A stretch of 64,000 nt of DNA, taken from the NCBI RefSeq assembly GCF_020564565.1, contig NZ_JAJCTD010000001.1, positions 248,001 to 312,000 on the forward strand. Reading direction: 5' to 3'. The DNA is from Rhodobacter sp. Har01. Its GTDB lineage: Bacteria; Pseudomonadota; Alphaproteobacteria; Rhodobacterales; Rhodobacteraceae. Below, piece after piece: positions 42,752 to 53,232 of the stretch (the stretch's first letter is position 1; each line of letters starts with the position of its first letter). The position numbers and the translations under genes are program-made. Under the pieces are notes generated by a model. That model saw nothing but the letters and a program-made list of their open reading frames with translations. It searched no databases and was not told where the DNA came from.

Positions 42752-44131
42752 ATGCAAGGCATCTCCGGCATGAACGACATGAGCCGCGTGGTCGAGGCCG
42801 ACCGCGCCCATGTCTGGCACCATCTGATCAACCACAAGCAGTTCGAGACCATCGACCCCCGCGTGATCGTGGAAGGCAAGGGGATGCGGGTCTGGGATGC
42901 CAAGGGCCGCGAATACATCGACGCGGTGTCCGGCGCGGTCTGGACGGTGAACGTGGGCTATGGCCGCGAAAGCATCGCCAACGTCGTCCGCGACCAGCTG
43001 ATCAAGATGAACTACTTCGCCGGCGTCGGTGGGTCCGTCCCCGGCGCGCTGTTCGCCGAAAAGCTGATCTCGAAGATGCCGGGGATGAGCCGGGTCTATT
43101 ATTCCAACTCGGGGTCGGAAGCGAACGAGAAGGTCTACAAGATGGTGCGCCAGCTGTCACACCGGGTGCACGGCGGCAAGAAATGGAAGATCCTGTACCG
43201 CGAGCGCGACTATCACGGCACCACCATCGGCGCGCTGGCCACCTCGGGCCAGGCCGAACGGGCGATGCAGTACGGCCCCTATCCCGACGGTTTCGTCATG
43301 GTCCCGCACTGCCTGGAATACCGCAAGCAGTGGGACGTGGAAAACTACGGTGAACGGGCGGCGGATGCCATCGAAGAGGTGATCCTGCGCGAAGGCCCGG
43401 ATTCGGTGGGTGCCATCGTGCTGGAGCCGGTGACGGCGGGCGGCGGCGTGATCGTGCCGCCGAAAGGGTATTGGGAGCGGGTGCAGGAAATCTGCACCAA
43501 ATACAACATCCTCTTGCACATCGACGAGGTCGTCTGCGGCGTGGGGCGGACCGGGCTGTGGTTCGGCTACCAGAACTACGGCATCAAGCCCGATTTCGTC
43601 ACCATGGCCAAGGGCGTCGCCTCGGGCTACGCGGCGATTTCCTGCACGGTGACGACCGAGGCCGTCTTCGACATGTTCAAGAACGACGCCGCCGACCCGC
43701 TGAGCTATTTCCGCGACATCTCGACCTTCGGCGGCTGCACCAGCGGCCCGGCGGCGGCGCTGGAAAACATGCGCATCATCGAGGACGAAGGGTTGCTCGA
43801 CAACACGCTGCGCATGGGCAAACGGACCACCGACAACCTTTGGGCCTTGATGGAAAAGCACAAAGTGATCGGCGACGTGCGCGGGGCGGGGCTGTTCTGC
43901 GGCGCCGAACTGGTGGCCGACCGCAAGACCAAGGAACCGATGGACGAAAAGAAGGTCGCCGCCGTGGTGGCCGACTGCAACGCCCAAGGCGTGATCATCG
44001 GCATGACCAACCGCTCGCTGCCGGGGCTGAACAACACGCTCTGCCTGTCGCCCGCCCTGATCGCCACCGCCGACGACATCGACGAGATCACCGGCGCCAT
44101 CGACAAGGCGCTGACCAAGGTCTTCGGCTGA
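42752..44131 (+). CDS. tpa: Taurine--pyruvate aminotransferase Tpa
   Basis: The 459-residue class III aminotransferase has RDYHGTTIGALATSGQ near residue 150, HIDEVVCGVGRTGLWFG near residue 254 and PLP lysine in MAKGVASGYAAIS near residue 285. It converts taurine and pyruvate to sulfoacetaldehyde and alanine. The substrate call rests on the neighbours: the MocR regulator TauR and Xsc downstream reproduce the tpa-tauR-xsc order of R. capsulatus. ATG 42752 follows AGGAAGGGA. Paired TauR-type repeats lie 96 bp upstream of the start. Another omega-amino acid could also be a substrate. Confidence 0.93.
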   Translation: MQGISGMNDMSRVVEADRAHVWHHLINHKQFETIDPRVIVEGKGMRVWDAKGREYIDAVSGAVWTVNVGYGRESIANVVRDQLIKMNYFAGVGGSVPGALFAEKLISKMPGMSRVYYSNSGSEANEKVYKMVRQLSHRVHGGKKWKILYRERDYHGTTIGALATSGQAERAMQYGPYPDGFVMVPHCLEYRKQWDVENYGERAADAIEEVILREGPDSVGAIVLEPVTAGGGVIVPPKGYWERVQEICTKYNILLHIDEVVCGVGRTGLWFGYQNYGIKPDFVTMAKGVASGYAAISCTVTTEAVFDMFKNDAADPLSYFRDISTFGGCTSGPAAALENMRIIEDEGLLDNTLRMGKRTTDNLWALMEKHKVIGDVRGAGLFCGAELVADRKTKEPMDEKKVAAVVADCNAQGVIIGMTNRSLPGLNNTLCLSPALIATADDIDEITGAIDKALTKVFG

Positions 44132-44519
44132 ACCTTTCGCGGCGTGATCTGACGGAGCGGCCGCGCCCAAGGGCGCGGCCGCACGCCTTTCCTCTCGCCT
44201 CTGCGCGCAGGCGCGCAACCGGCTCGGCCGCCCGGCCCCGGCGCGACGCTTGCCTTGCGCCCTGCCTCCCGGCCTCGGCCGCGCAGGCCTCCGGCGGGGG
44301 TATTTGAAACCAAGATGAAGCTGCACGGGCTTCATCTTGGCAAAAATACCCCCAGGGGGTTTGGGGGCAGGATGCCCCCATCGCCTGAACCCCATCGCCA
44401 GAAGAAGAGCGCGTCCGCGCGACGCCGAGGCAAAAGGCTTGCAGCGCATGCCGCGCTGCTTGACAACCGCCGGTGCTGGCCGCTTCATGCATCCAGATTG
44501 AGCGCGTGATGAGGCCAGA
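44132..44519. other. Intergenic region between tpa and tauR with repeat copy D
   Basis: These 388 bp carry no supportable gene. They hold copy D of the composite hairpin repeat. The direct repeats seen before tpa and xsc were not found here. The tauR promoter must lie in the right part. Confidence 0.6.
44295..44380. repeat. Composite hairpin repeat, copy D (reverse orientation)
   Basis: The long inverted repeat comes first: GGGGGTATTTGAAACCAAG from 44296, paired with CTTCATCTTGGCAAAAATACC from about 44330 with mismatches. The small G/C hairpin follows (TGGGGGCA 44362-44369 with TGCCCCCA 44373-44380). The order of the two parts is inverted relative to copies A-C, so the element is inserted the other way round. 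It lies between tpa and tauR. Confidence 0.85.
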
Positions 44520-45980
44520 ATGGCGATCCCTGTCGAAGCCTTCTTCCTGGCCAGCGGCGGCGCCGGCACCCTGCAGAGCCGCATCCGCGCCATGGTGACC
44601 GACGGCATTCTGGCCGGGCGCTTCCGGCCCGGGCAGAAGATGCCGTCCTCGCGCGGGCTGGCCTCGCACCTGGGCGTCAGCCGGATCACCGTGACGCTGG
44701 CCTATGCCGACCTGGTCTCGTCGGATTACCTGACCGCCCGCGGCCGGTCTGGCTACTTCGTCAGCGACAACGCTCCCCGGGCGCCCGAGTTTCCCGCCGC
44801 CTCGCGGCCGCAGGAGGAGGTGGACTACGGCACCCTTTCGGCGCGGCGTTATACCCGTGCCATGGCCGGGGTGGACCGGCCCGAGGACTGGGAGAAATAC
44901 CCCTATCCCTTCATCTACGGGCAGGCCGACCCGACGCTGTTCGACCACCAGAACTGGCGCGCCTGCGCCCTGCGGGCTTTGGGCCGGCGGGACTTTGCCT
45001 CGCTCACCAGCGATTTCTACGAACGCGACGACCCACTTCTGATCGAGCAGATCCTGCGGGTCATCCTGCCGCGCCGGGGCATCGCCGCCCGCGGCGACGA
45101 GGTGCTGCTGACCCTGGGCGCGCAGAACGCGCTGTGGCTGGCGGCGACGGTGCTGCTGGGGCCGGGGCGGCAGGCGGTGGTGGAAAACCCCTGCTACCCG
45201 GGCCTGCGCCGCATCCTGCAGACCAGCGGCGCGGGCGTGGCCAGCGTGGACGTCGACGAGGCCGGCCTGCCGCCCCGCCTGCCGCCGGCCGACGTGGTGT
45301 TCACCACCGCCAGCCACCAGTGCCCGACCAACGCCACCATGCCGCTGGACCGCAGGCTGCAACTGCTGGACGCCGCCAGCCGCAACGATTTCGTGGTGGT
45401 CGAGGACGACTACGAATTCGAGATGAGCTTCCTCAAGCCGGTCTCGCCGGCGCTCAAGTCGCTCGACAAGGCGGGGCGGGTGATCTACGCGGGCAGCTTC
45501 TCGAAATCCATCTTTCCGGGCATGCGGCTGGGCTATCTGGTCGGCCCGCCGGCGTTCATCGCCGAGGCCCGCGCGCTGCGGTCGATGGTGCTGAAGCACC
45601 CCCCCGGGCACATTCAGCGCACCGTGGCCTACTTCCTGGCCGAAGGGCACTATGACGCGCTGATCAACCGGATGCGCACCGCCTTTCGCCGCCGTCGGCA
45701 GGTGATGGAGGATGCCATCGCCGAACACGGGCTGACCGTGGCGGGGCAGGGCGGCTTTGGCGGCTCCAGCTTCTGGATGGCCGCGCCCGCGGGCGTGGAC
45801 ACCGACCCCCTGGCGCGTGCGCTGCGCGAGGATGGCGTGCTGATCGAGCCCGGCCGCGGCTTTTTCGACCCGGCGCGGGAAGACCGGCGGTTCTATCGGC
45901 TGGCCTATTCCTCGATCGCCCCGGCCCGCATTCCCGACGGCATCGCCCGCATCGCGAAGGCGCTGGCGCGGGGCGGCTGA
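44520..45980 (+). CDS. tauR: MocR/GabR-type taurine-pathway regulator TauR
   Basis: The 486-residue fusion of a GntR-type winged helix (residues about 12-80; SSRGLASHLGVSRITVTLAY is the recognition region) with an aminotransferase-fold domain has PLP lysine in AGSFSKSIFPGMRLGY near residue 328. Such proteins bind PLP and an amino compound and act as activators on direct-repeat DNA. The position between tpa and xsc is that of R. capsulatus tauR, which is needed for taurine use. It is followed after 116 bp by xsc, with paired direct repeats in that gap. Confidence 0.93.
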   Translation: MAIPVEAFFLASGGAGTLQSRIRAMVTDGILAGRFRPGQKMPSSRGLASHLGVSRITVTLAYADLVSSDYLTARGRSGYFVSDNAPRAPEFPAASRPQEEVDYGTLSARRYTRAMAGVDRPEDWEKYPYPFIYGQADPTLFDHQNWRACALRALGRRDFASLTSDFYERDDPLLIEQILRVILPRRGIAARGDEVLLTLGAQNALWLAATVLLGPGRQAVVENPCYPGLRRILQTSGAGVASVDVDEAGLPPRLPPADVVFTTASHQCPTNATMPLDRRLQLLDAASRNDFVVVEDDYEFEMSFLKPVSPALKSLDKAGRVIYAGSFSKSIFPGMRLGYLVGPPAFIAEARALRSMVLKHPPGHIQRTVAYFLAEGHYDALINRMRTAFRRRRQVMEDAIAEHGLTVAGQGGFGGSSFWMAAPAGVDTDPLARALREDGVLIEPGRGFFDPAREDRRFYRLAYSSIAPARIPDGIARIAKALARGG

Positions 45981-46000
45981 CCCGCCGATCCGGCGCCGAT

Positions 46001-46043
46001 CTGGCCTTGCCATGGCGGCGGTGCTGGCCCTACTTGGACCTAT
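46001..46043 (+). promoter_or_regulatory. Paired (possibly triple) direct repeats before xsc, candidate TauR operator
   Basis: CTGGCCTTGC (46001-46010) and CTGGCCCTAC (46024-46033) are 23 bp apart. A third related word, TTGGACCTAT (46034-46043), abuts the second. The first base is 96 bp before the xsc ATG, the same as before tpa, and an 11-mer (GATCTGGCCTT) is identical at both sites. TAGCAT at 46055-46060 could be the -10 box. Confidence 0.75.
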
Positions 46044-46096
46044 CGCGCCTTGTGTAGCATGGGCGCCGAGCGACTGACCCCCTGGAGACCCGCGCC

Positions 46097-47869
46097 ATGA
46101 AGATGACGACCGAAGAAGCCTTCGTCAAAGTGCTGCAGATGCACGGCATCGCGCATGCCTTTGGCATCATCGGATCGGCCTTCATGCCGATTTCCGACCT
46201 GTTCCCCCGCGCCGGCATCACCTTCTGGGACTGTGCGCATGAAGGGTCGGGCGGGATGATGGCCGATGGCTATACGCGGGCCTCCGGCAAGATGTGCATG
46301 ATGATCGCGCAGAACGGGCCGGGCATCACCAACTTCGTCACCGCGGTCAAGACCGCCTACTGGAATCATACGCCGCTGCTTCTGGTCACGCCACAGGCGG
46401 CGAACAAGACCATCGGGCAGGGCGGGTTCCAGGAAGTGGAACAGATGGCGCTGTTCAAGGACATGGTCGCCTATCAGGAAGAGGTGCGCGACCCCAGCCG
46501 CATCGCCGAAGTGCTGAACCGCGTCATCATCAACGCCCGTCGTGCCGGGGCGCCGGCGCAGATCAACCTGCCGCGCGACATGTTCACCCAGGTGATCGAC
46601 ATCGAGCTGCCGCGGATCGTGGAATTCGAGCGCCCCGCGGGCGGTGCGGATGCCGTCGAGGAGGCGGCGGAGTTGCTGTCCAAGGCCCGCTTCCCGGTCA
46701 TCCTGAACGGCGCCGGCGTGGTGCTGGGCGGCGCGATCCCGGCCAGCATGAAACTGGCCGAGCGGCTGGATGCCCCGGTCTGCGTCGGCTACCAGCACAA
46801 CGACGCCTTTCCCGGCAGCCACCCGCTGTTCGCGGGGCCGCTGGGCTATAACGGCAGCAAGGCGGCGATGGAGCTGATCGGCAAGGCCGACGTGGTGCTG
46901 GCGCTGGGCTCAAGGCTGAACCCGTTCTCCACCCTGCCGGGCTATGGCATCGACTACTGGCCGAAAGAGGCCACCCTCATTCAGGTCGACATCAACCCGT
47001 CGCGGATCGGGCTGACCAAGAAGGTCAGCGTCGGCATCGTGGGCGATGCCCGGAAGGTGGCCGAGGGGATATTGGCGCGGCTGTCGGTCGACGCGGGCGA
47101 CGACGGGCGCGCGGCGCGCCGGGCGCTGATCGCCACCACGAAAAGCCGCTGGGCGCAGGAACTGGCCAGCATGGACCACGAAGAGGACGATCCCGGCACC
47201 ACCTGGAACCAGCGCGCCCGCGCGGCCAAGCCGGACTGGATGAGCCCGCGGATGGCCTGGCGCGCGATTTCAAGCGCGCTGCCGAAGGACGCGATCATCT
47301 CGTCCGACATCGGCAACAACTGCGCCATCGGCAACGCCTATCCCACCTTCGAGGCGGGTCGCAAATACCTGGCGCCGGGGCTGTTCGGGCCTTGCGGCTA
47401 TGGCCTGCCCTCGATCGTGGGGGCCAAGATCGCCTGCCCGGAGACGCCCGTCGTGGGTTTTTCCGGCGACGGCGCCTTTGGCATCGCGGTGACGGAACTG
47501 ACCGCCATCGGCCGGCCGGAATGGCCTGCCGTGACCATGGTCGTCTTCCGCAACTACCAGTGGGGGGCGGAAAAGCGCAACTCGACGCTGTGGTTCGATG
47601 ACAACTTCGTCGGCACCGAACTGGACACCGAGGTCAGCTATGCCGGCATCGCCCGGGCCTGCGGCTTGCAGGGCGTGGTCGCCCGCACGATGGACGATCT
47701 GCGCGCGGCGCTGACCCAGGCGCTGGCCGACCAGAAGGCGGGCAAGACCACCCTGATCGAGGCGCTGATCAACCAGGAACTGGGTGAGCCCTTCCGCCGC
47801 GACGCGATGAAGAAGCCGGTCGAGGTGGCGGGTATTCGCGCCGAGGACATGCGGCCGCAGGTCGTCTGA
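46097..47869 (+). CDS. xsc: Sulfoacetaldehyde acetyltransferase Xsc
   Basis: This 590-residue thiamine-diphosphate enzyme has the acetolactate-synthase-like fold. CAHEGSGGMMADGYTRASG near residue 47 holds the catalytic glutamate, and GFSGDGAFGIAVTELTAIGR near residue 454 is the TPP-binding GDG motif. RNYQWGAEKRNSTLWFDDNF is typical of Xsc. It cleaves sulfoacetaldehyde with phosphate into acetyl phosphate and sulfite. Its stop touches the tauE start (TGATG), and the coupled chain continues to soeC, so one transcript probably covers sulfite release, energy conservation and sulfite removal. Confidence 0.96.
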   Translation: MKMTTEEAFVKVLQMHGIAHAFGIIGSAFMPISDLFPRAGITFWDCAHEGSGGMMADGYTRASGKMCMMIAQNGPGITNFVTAVKTAYWNHTPLLLVTPQAANKTIGQGGFQEVEQMALFKDMVAYQEEVRDPSRIAEVLNRVIINARRAGAPAQINLPRDMFTQVIDIELPRIVEFERPAGGADAVEEAAELLSKARFPVILNGAGVVLGGAIPASMKLAERLDAPVCVGYQHNDAFPGSHPLFAGPLGYNGSKAAMELIGKADVVLALGSRLNPFSTLPGYGIDYWPKEATLIQVDINPSRIGLTKKVSVGIVGDARKVAEGILARLSVDAGDDGRAARRALIATTKSRWAQELASMDHEEDDPGTTWNQRARAAKPDWMSPRMAWRAISSALPKDAIISSDIGNNCAIGNAYPTFEAGRKYLAPGLFGPCGYGLPSIVGAKIACPETPVVGFSGDGAFGIAVTELTAIGRPEWPAVTMVVFRNYQWGAEKRNSTLWFDDNFVGTELDTEVSYAGIARACGLQGVVARTMDDLRAALTQALADQKAGKTTLIEALINQELGEPFRRDAMKKPVEVAGIRAEDMRPQVV

Positions 47870-48608
47870 TGCCCTTCGACCTGGGGCTGGGGGCTTCGCT
47901 GTGGATGGGGGTCGCGGTTCTGGTCGCCGCCTTCATCCGGGGCTATTCCGGCTTTGGCTATTCGGCGCTGGTGATCTCGGCTTCGGGTCTGGTGACCAAC
48001 CCGCTGAACCTGGTCGCCGTGGTGGTGGTGCTGGAAATGGTCATGTCGGCCCAGGCCTGGAAGGGGGCGGGGCACGCGGTGGACTGGCACCGGGTGGGCT
48101 GGCTGATGGCAGGCGCCGTGATCGGCCTGCCCTTGGGCCTTTGGGCGCTGACGGCGATTTCCGAAGACGCGGCGCGGGCGGTGATCGCTGCTTACGTGCT
48201 GGTGATGTGCGGCGTGCTGATGGCCGGCTGGCGGATGCGGTCCGAGGTGCGGGGGCCGGTGAATGGCGCGATGGGCGTGATCTCGGGCGTGGCGAATGCA
48301 CCGGGCATGGCCGGCCTGCCGGTGGTGGCCTTCTTCGCCGCCCAGCCGATGCAGCCGGCGGTGTTCCGCGCCACGCTGATTGCCTATTTCCCGATCCTGG
48401 ACCTGTATTCCGCGCCGCTTTACTGGATCTACGGCCTGGTCAGCTGGGACACGCTGAAGGCCGCAGCGGTGGCGCTGCCGCTGACGGTGTTGGGCAACTG
48501 GCTGGGCGGGCGGCATTTCTTTGGCACCGACCCGCAAGAGTTCCGCCGCTTTGCCATCCTGCTGCTGGCCGGGCTGGCGGCCTTGGGCCTGGGCAAGGCG
48601 CTGCTCTG

Positions 48609-48609
<1 letters not shown>
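47869..48609 (+). CDS. tauE: TauE/SafE-family (TSUP) membrane exporter, probable sulfite exporter
   Basis: The 246-residue membrane protein has about eight hydrophobic segments and the family start AFIRGYSGFGYSALVISAS, with GVANAPGMAGLPVVAFFAAQ as the second repeat. TauE/SafE transporters move sulfur oxyanions or sulfonates; next to xsc the favoured cargo is sulfite or sulfoacetate leaving the cell. Import of a sulfonate cannot be excluded. It is coupled on both sides (TGATG with xsc and with ackA). Confidence 0.87.
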
Positions 48610-49696
<1,087 letters not shown>

Positions 49697-49700
<4 letters not shown>

Positions 49701-52501
49701 CGGCAGAGCCGCGGATCGAGAGGTCGCCGCCCGTCTCGGATGAGGTGCGCAAGACCACCTGCTACATGTGCGCCTGCCGCTGCGGGATCAACGTCCACCT
49801 CAAGGACGGCAGGGTCAGCTATATCGACGGCAACCGCGACCATCCCATCAACAAGGGCGTGCTTTGTGCCAAGGGGGCCAGCGGGATCATGCAGGTCACT
49901 GCGCCGTCGCGGCTGCGGGCGCCGTTGCGCCGCGTCGGGCCGCGCGGGTCAGGCGCGTTCGAGGAGATCACCTGGGAGGAGGCGCTGGAGACGGCGGTTT
50001 CCTGGCTGAGGCCGCTGCGCGAGACGGCCCCCGAAAGGCTGGCCTTCTTTACCGGTCGCGACCAGAGCCAGTCGCTGACCGGCTGGTGGGCGCAGGCCTT
50101 CGGCACGCCGAACTATGCCGCGCACGGCGGCTTTTGTTCGGTGAACATGGCCGCCGCCGGCATCTACACCATGGGCGGCGCCTTCTGGGAATTCGGCCAG
50201 CCCGACTGGGCGCGGACCGAGTTGTTCGTGCTGTTCGGCGTCGCCGAGGATCACGACAGCAACCCGATCAAGATCGGCATCGGCAAGCTCAAGGCACGCG
50301 GCGTGCGGGTCATTTCCGTCAACCCGGTGCGCACCGGCTACTCCGCCGTGGCCGACGACTGGTATGGCATCACCCCGGGCACCGACGGACTCTTGATCCT
50401 GAGCCTGATCCATTGCCTGCTGGAGGCGGGCAAGGTGGACCTGGACTATCTGGCCCGCTGGACCAACGCGGGCTTTCTGGTGAACGGCACCGAAGGCCCG
50501 GAGAAGGGTCTGTTCGTGAAGAACGCCGAAAGCCAGCCCTTCGTGATCGACCGCCGCAACGGGCAGCCGGCACCCTGGGACGGGCGCGACACCGAACCCG
50601 ATCTTGGCGCGGTGTGGGACGGCCAGCGCACCGTCTTTCAGCTGATGGCCGAAGAATACCTCAGGCCGGACCACGCCCCCGAGGCCGTGGCCGAACGGTG
50701 CGGCATCCCTGCCGCGCGCATCCGCGGCCTGGCCGCCGAACTGGCGCAGGCGGCCTTTGACAAGGCCTTTCTGCACCCGCAGCCCTGGACCGATTTCCGC
50801 GGCAACCGGCACGAGACGATGCAGGGCCGGCCGGTATCATTCCATGCCATGCGGGGGATTTCGGCGCATTCCAACGGCTTCCAGACCGCCCGCGCGCTGC
50901 ACCTGCTGCAAATCCTGCTGGGCAGCGTCGAGGCCCCCGGCGGCTATCGGCTGAAGCCGCCCTACCCGAAGCCGGTCGAAGCCCACCCGACGCCGCATTT
51001 CGTCGCCACCCCCGGCAAGCCGCTGACCGGCCCGCACCTGGGCTATGTCCGCAGCCCGGCCGACCTGGCGCTGCGACAGGATGGCAGCCCCGCCCGCATC
51101 GACAAGGCGTTTTCGTGGGACGCGCCGCTGTCGGCGCACGGGCTGATGCACATGGTCATCCCGAACGCGGTGGCGGGCGACCCCTACCGGATCGACACGC
51201 TGTTTCTCTACATGGCCAACATGGCCTGGAACTCGTCGATGAACACCGCCCAGGTCATCGAGATGCTGACCGCGAAAGAGGGCGACGCCTACGTCATCCC
51301 GCGCATCATCTATTCCGACGCCTATGCCAGCGAGACGGTGGCCTATGCCGACCTGATCCTGCCCGACACGACCTATCTGGAGCGGCACGACTGCATCAGC
51401 CTGCTGGACCGGCCGATTTCCGAACCCGACGCGGCGGGGGATTCGATCCGCTGGCCGGTGGTGGAGCCGGACCGGGACGTGCGCGGCTTCCAGTCGGTGC
51501 TGCTGGACCTGGGCGCCCGGCTGGGGCTGCCGGGGATGGTCGATGACGCGGGCCGCCCGAAATTCCGCGACTACGCCGATTACATGGCGAACCATCAGCG
51601 CCGGCCCGGGGTGGGGCCGCTGATGGGGTTCCGCGGGGCCGATGGCTCGGCGACGGGGCGGGGGGCGCCGAACCCGGATCAACTGGACCGCTACATCGCG
51701 GCGGGCGGCTTCCATCAGGCCCACCTGCCGTCCGAGGCGGCCTACATGAAGCCATGGAACGCGGCCTACCAGGACTGGGCCGTGGACCTGGGGCTGTATG
51801 ATACGCCGCAGCCCTATCTGTTCAACATCTGGTCCGAGACGTTGCGGCGGTTCCAATTGGCCGCCGAAGGCCACGGGCCGCGCCAGCCGCCGGACCACCT
51901 GCGCGAAAGGCTGAGGGTCGCGATGGCGCCGCTGCCGGTGTGGTATCCGCCGATGGGCGAGGCCGAGGGATACCCGGTCCACGCCCTGACCCAGCGGCCG
52001 ATGGACATGTATCACAGCTGGGGCAGCCAGAACGCCTGGCTGCGGCAGATCCGCGGCAAGAACGCCCTCTATCTGCCGACGGCGATCTGGGAAGCTCAGG
52101 GATTCGCCGAGGGCGACTATGCCCGGGTGACCAGCCCGACCGGCGAGATCGTGGTGCCAGTGGCGCATATGGCGGCGCTGAATCCGCACACGGTCTGGAC
52201 CTGGAACGCCATCGGCAAGCGGCGCGGCGCCTGGGCGCTGGATCCGGAGGCCCCAGAGGCCGTCGAGGGGTTCTTGCTGAACCACCTGATTTCCGAGGTG
52301 CTGCCGGGCGCGCACCGGATTTCGAATTCCGATCCGGTGACAGGTCAGGCGGCCTGGTTCGACCAGAAGGTGCGGATCGAACGGGTGGGGCCACGCGCCC
52401 TGGCCGAGCCGCAGTTCCCGGTGCTGCCCGACCCGCCGCGCGCGGGTGCGGGGCGGGGGGCGAATTTTCGACGAAAATTCGGGCGCGGGGGGGCAGCGTG
52501 A
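49697..52501 (+). CDS. soeA: Sulfite dehydrogenase molybdopterin subunit SoeA
   Basis: The 934-residue protein of the DMSO-reductase family has N-terminal [4Fe-4S] ligands Cys22, 25, 29 and 57 (CYMCACRC and GVLCAKG) and AHGGFCSVNMAAAG near residue 139, where a cysteine could ligate molybdenum. No signal or Tat motif is visible, so it is cytoplasmic, as described for SoeABC of Allochromatium. SoeA oxidises sulfite to sulfate. Context decides the function: it follows xsc-tauE-ackA with overlaps and precedes the FeS and membrane subunits. Polysulfide- or thiosulfate-reductase paralogues are the alternatives. The start is GTG 49697. Confidence 0.88.
52461..52481. promoter_or_regulatory. Perfect A/T-rich hairpin at the soeA-soeB junction
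   Basis: Arms CGAATTTTCG (52461-52470) and CGAAAATTCG (52472-52481) are separated by one base, inside the last codons of soeA and 16 bp before the soeB GTG. The surrounding DNA is nearly pure G/C, so the element stands out. It could tune soeB translation or be a dispersed palindromic repeat. Confidence 0.6.
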
Positions 52502-53232
52502 CCGCCTTGCCGGAAACCACCGCAAGAAAGCTGGGCCTGGTCATCGACCTGGACACATGCGTCGGCTGTCAGGCCTGTGTGACCGCCTGCAAGGGCTGGA
52601 ACGACCAGGGCTACGGCGTGCCCTTGTCGGACCAGGACCCCTATGGGGCGGACCCTTCGGGGGTCTTCCTGAACCGGGTGCATGCCTATCAGATGCAGCC
52701 GCCCGAGGGGGCGTCGGTGGTGGTGAACTTCCCCCGGTCCTGCCTGCATTGCGAGGTGGCGCCTTGCGTCACCGTCTGCCCGACCGGCGCCAGCTTCAAG
52801 CGGGCCGAAGACGGGATCGTGCTGGTGAACGAAGACGCCTGCATCGGCTGCGGGCTGTGCGCCTGGGCCTGCCCCTATGGCGCGCGCGAGATGGATGCGG
52901 CGGCAGGGGTGATGAAGAAATGCACCCTTTGCGTCGACCGGATCTACAATGACAACCTGGCGCCCGAGGACCGGTTGCCCGCCTGTGTGCGCACCTGCCC
53001 GACCGGTGCGCGGCATTTCGGCGACCTCTCCGACCCCGGCAGTGCGGTGTCGCGGCTGGTGGCCGAGCGCGAGGGCTATGCGCTGATGCCCGAGATGGAG
53101 ACGAAACCGGTCAACCGCTACCTGCCGCCGCGCCGGAAAGGGGCGGCCGGAGTCGCGCCGCTGGTGCCGCTGGTCGATGTGCAGGCCACCGGCCTGGCCG
53201 GCTGGCTGGACCGGATGCTGGGGAAGATCTGA
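52498..53232 (+). CDS. soeB: Sulfite dehydrogenase iron-sulfur subunit SoeB
   Basis: Starting at GTG 52498, which overlaps the soeA stop, this 244-residue protein has four ferredoxin cysteine groups: CVGCQACVTAC, CLHCEVAPCVTVC, CIGCGLCAWAC and CTLC...CVRTC. This is the DmsB/NrfC pattern that wires a molybdenum subunit to a membrane anchor. It carries no signal, agreeing with a cytoplasmic complex. It is followed by soeC with a TGATG junction. Confidence 0.9.
   Translation: MTALPETTARKLGLVIDLDTCVGCQACVTACKGWNDQGYGVPLSDQDPYGADPSGVFLNRVHAYQMQPPEGASVVVNFPRSCLHCEVAPCVTVCPTGASFKRAEDGIVLVNEDACIGCGLCAWACPYGAREMDAAAGVMKKCTLCVDRIYNDNLAPEDRLPACVRTCPTGARHFGDLSDPGSAVSRLVAEREGYALMPEMETKPVNRYLPPRRKGAAGVAPLVPLVDVQATGLAGWLDRMLGKI

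Noticed and set aside
44255..44509. An 84-codon frame spanning repeat copy D
   Set aside because: Most of it is the hairpin repeat itself, so it is not a gene.
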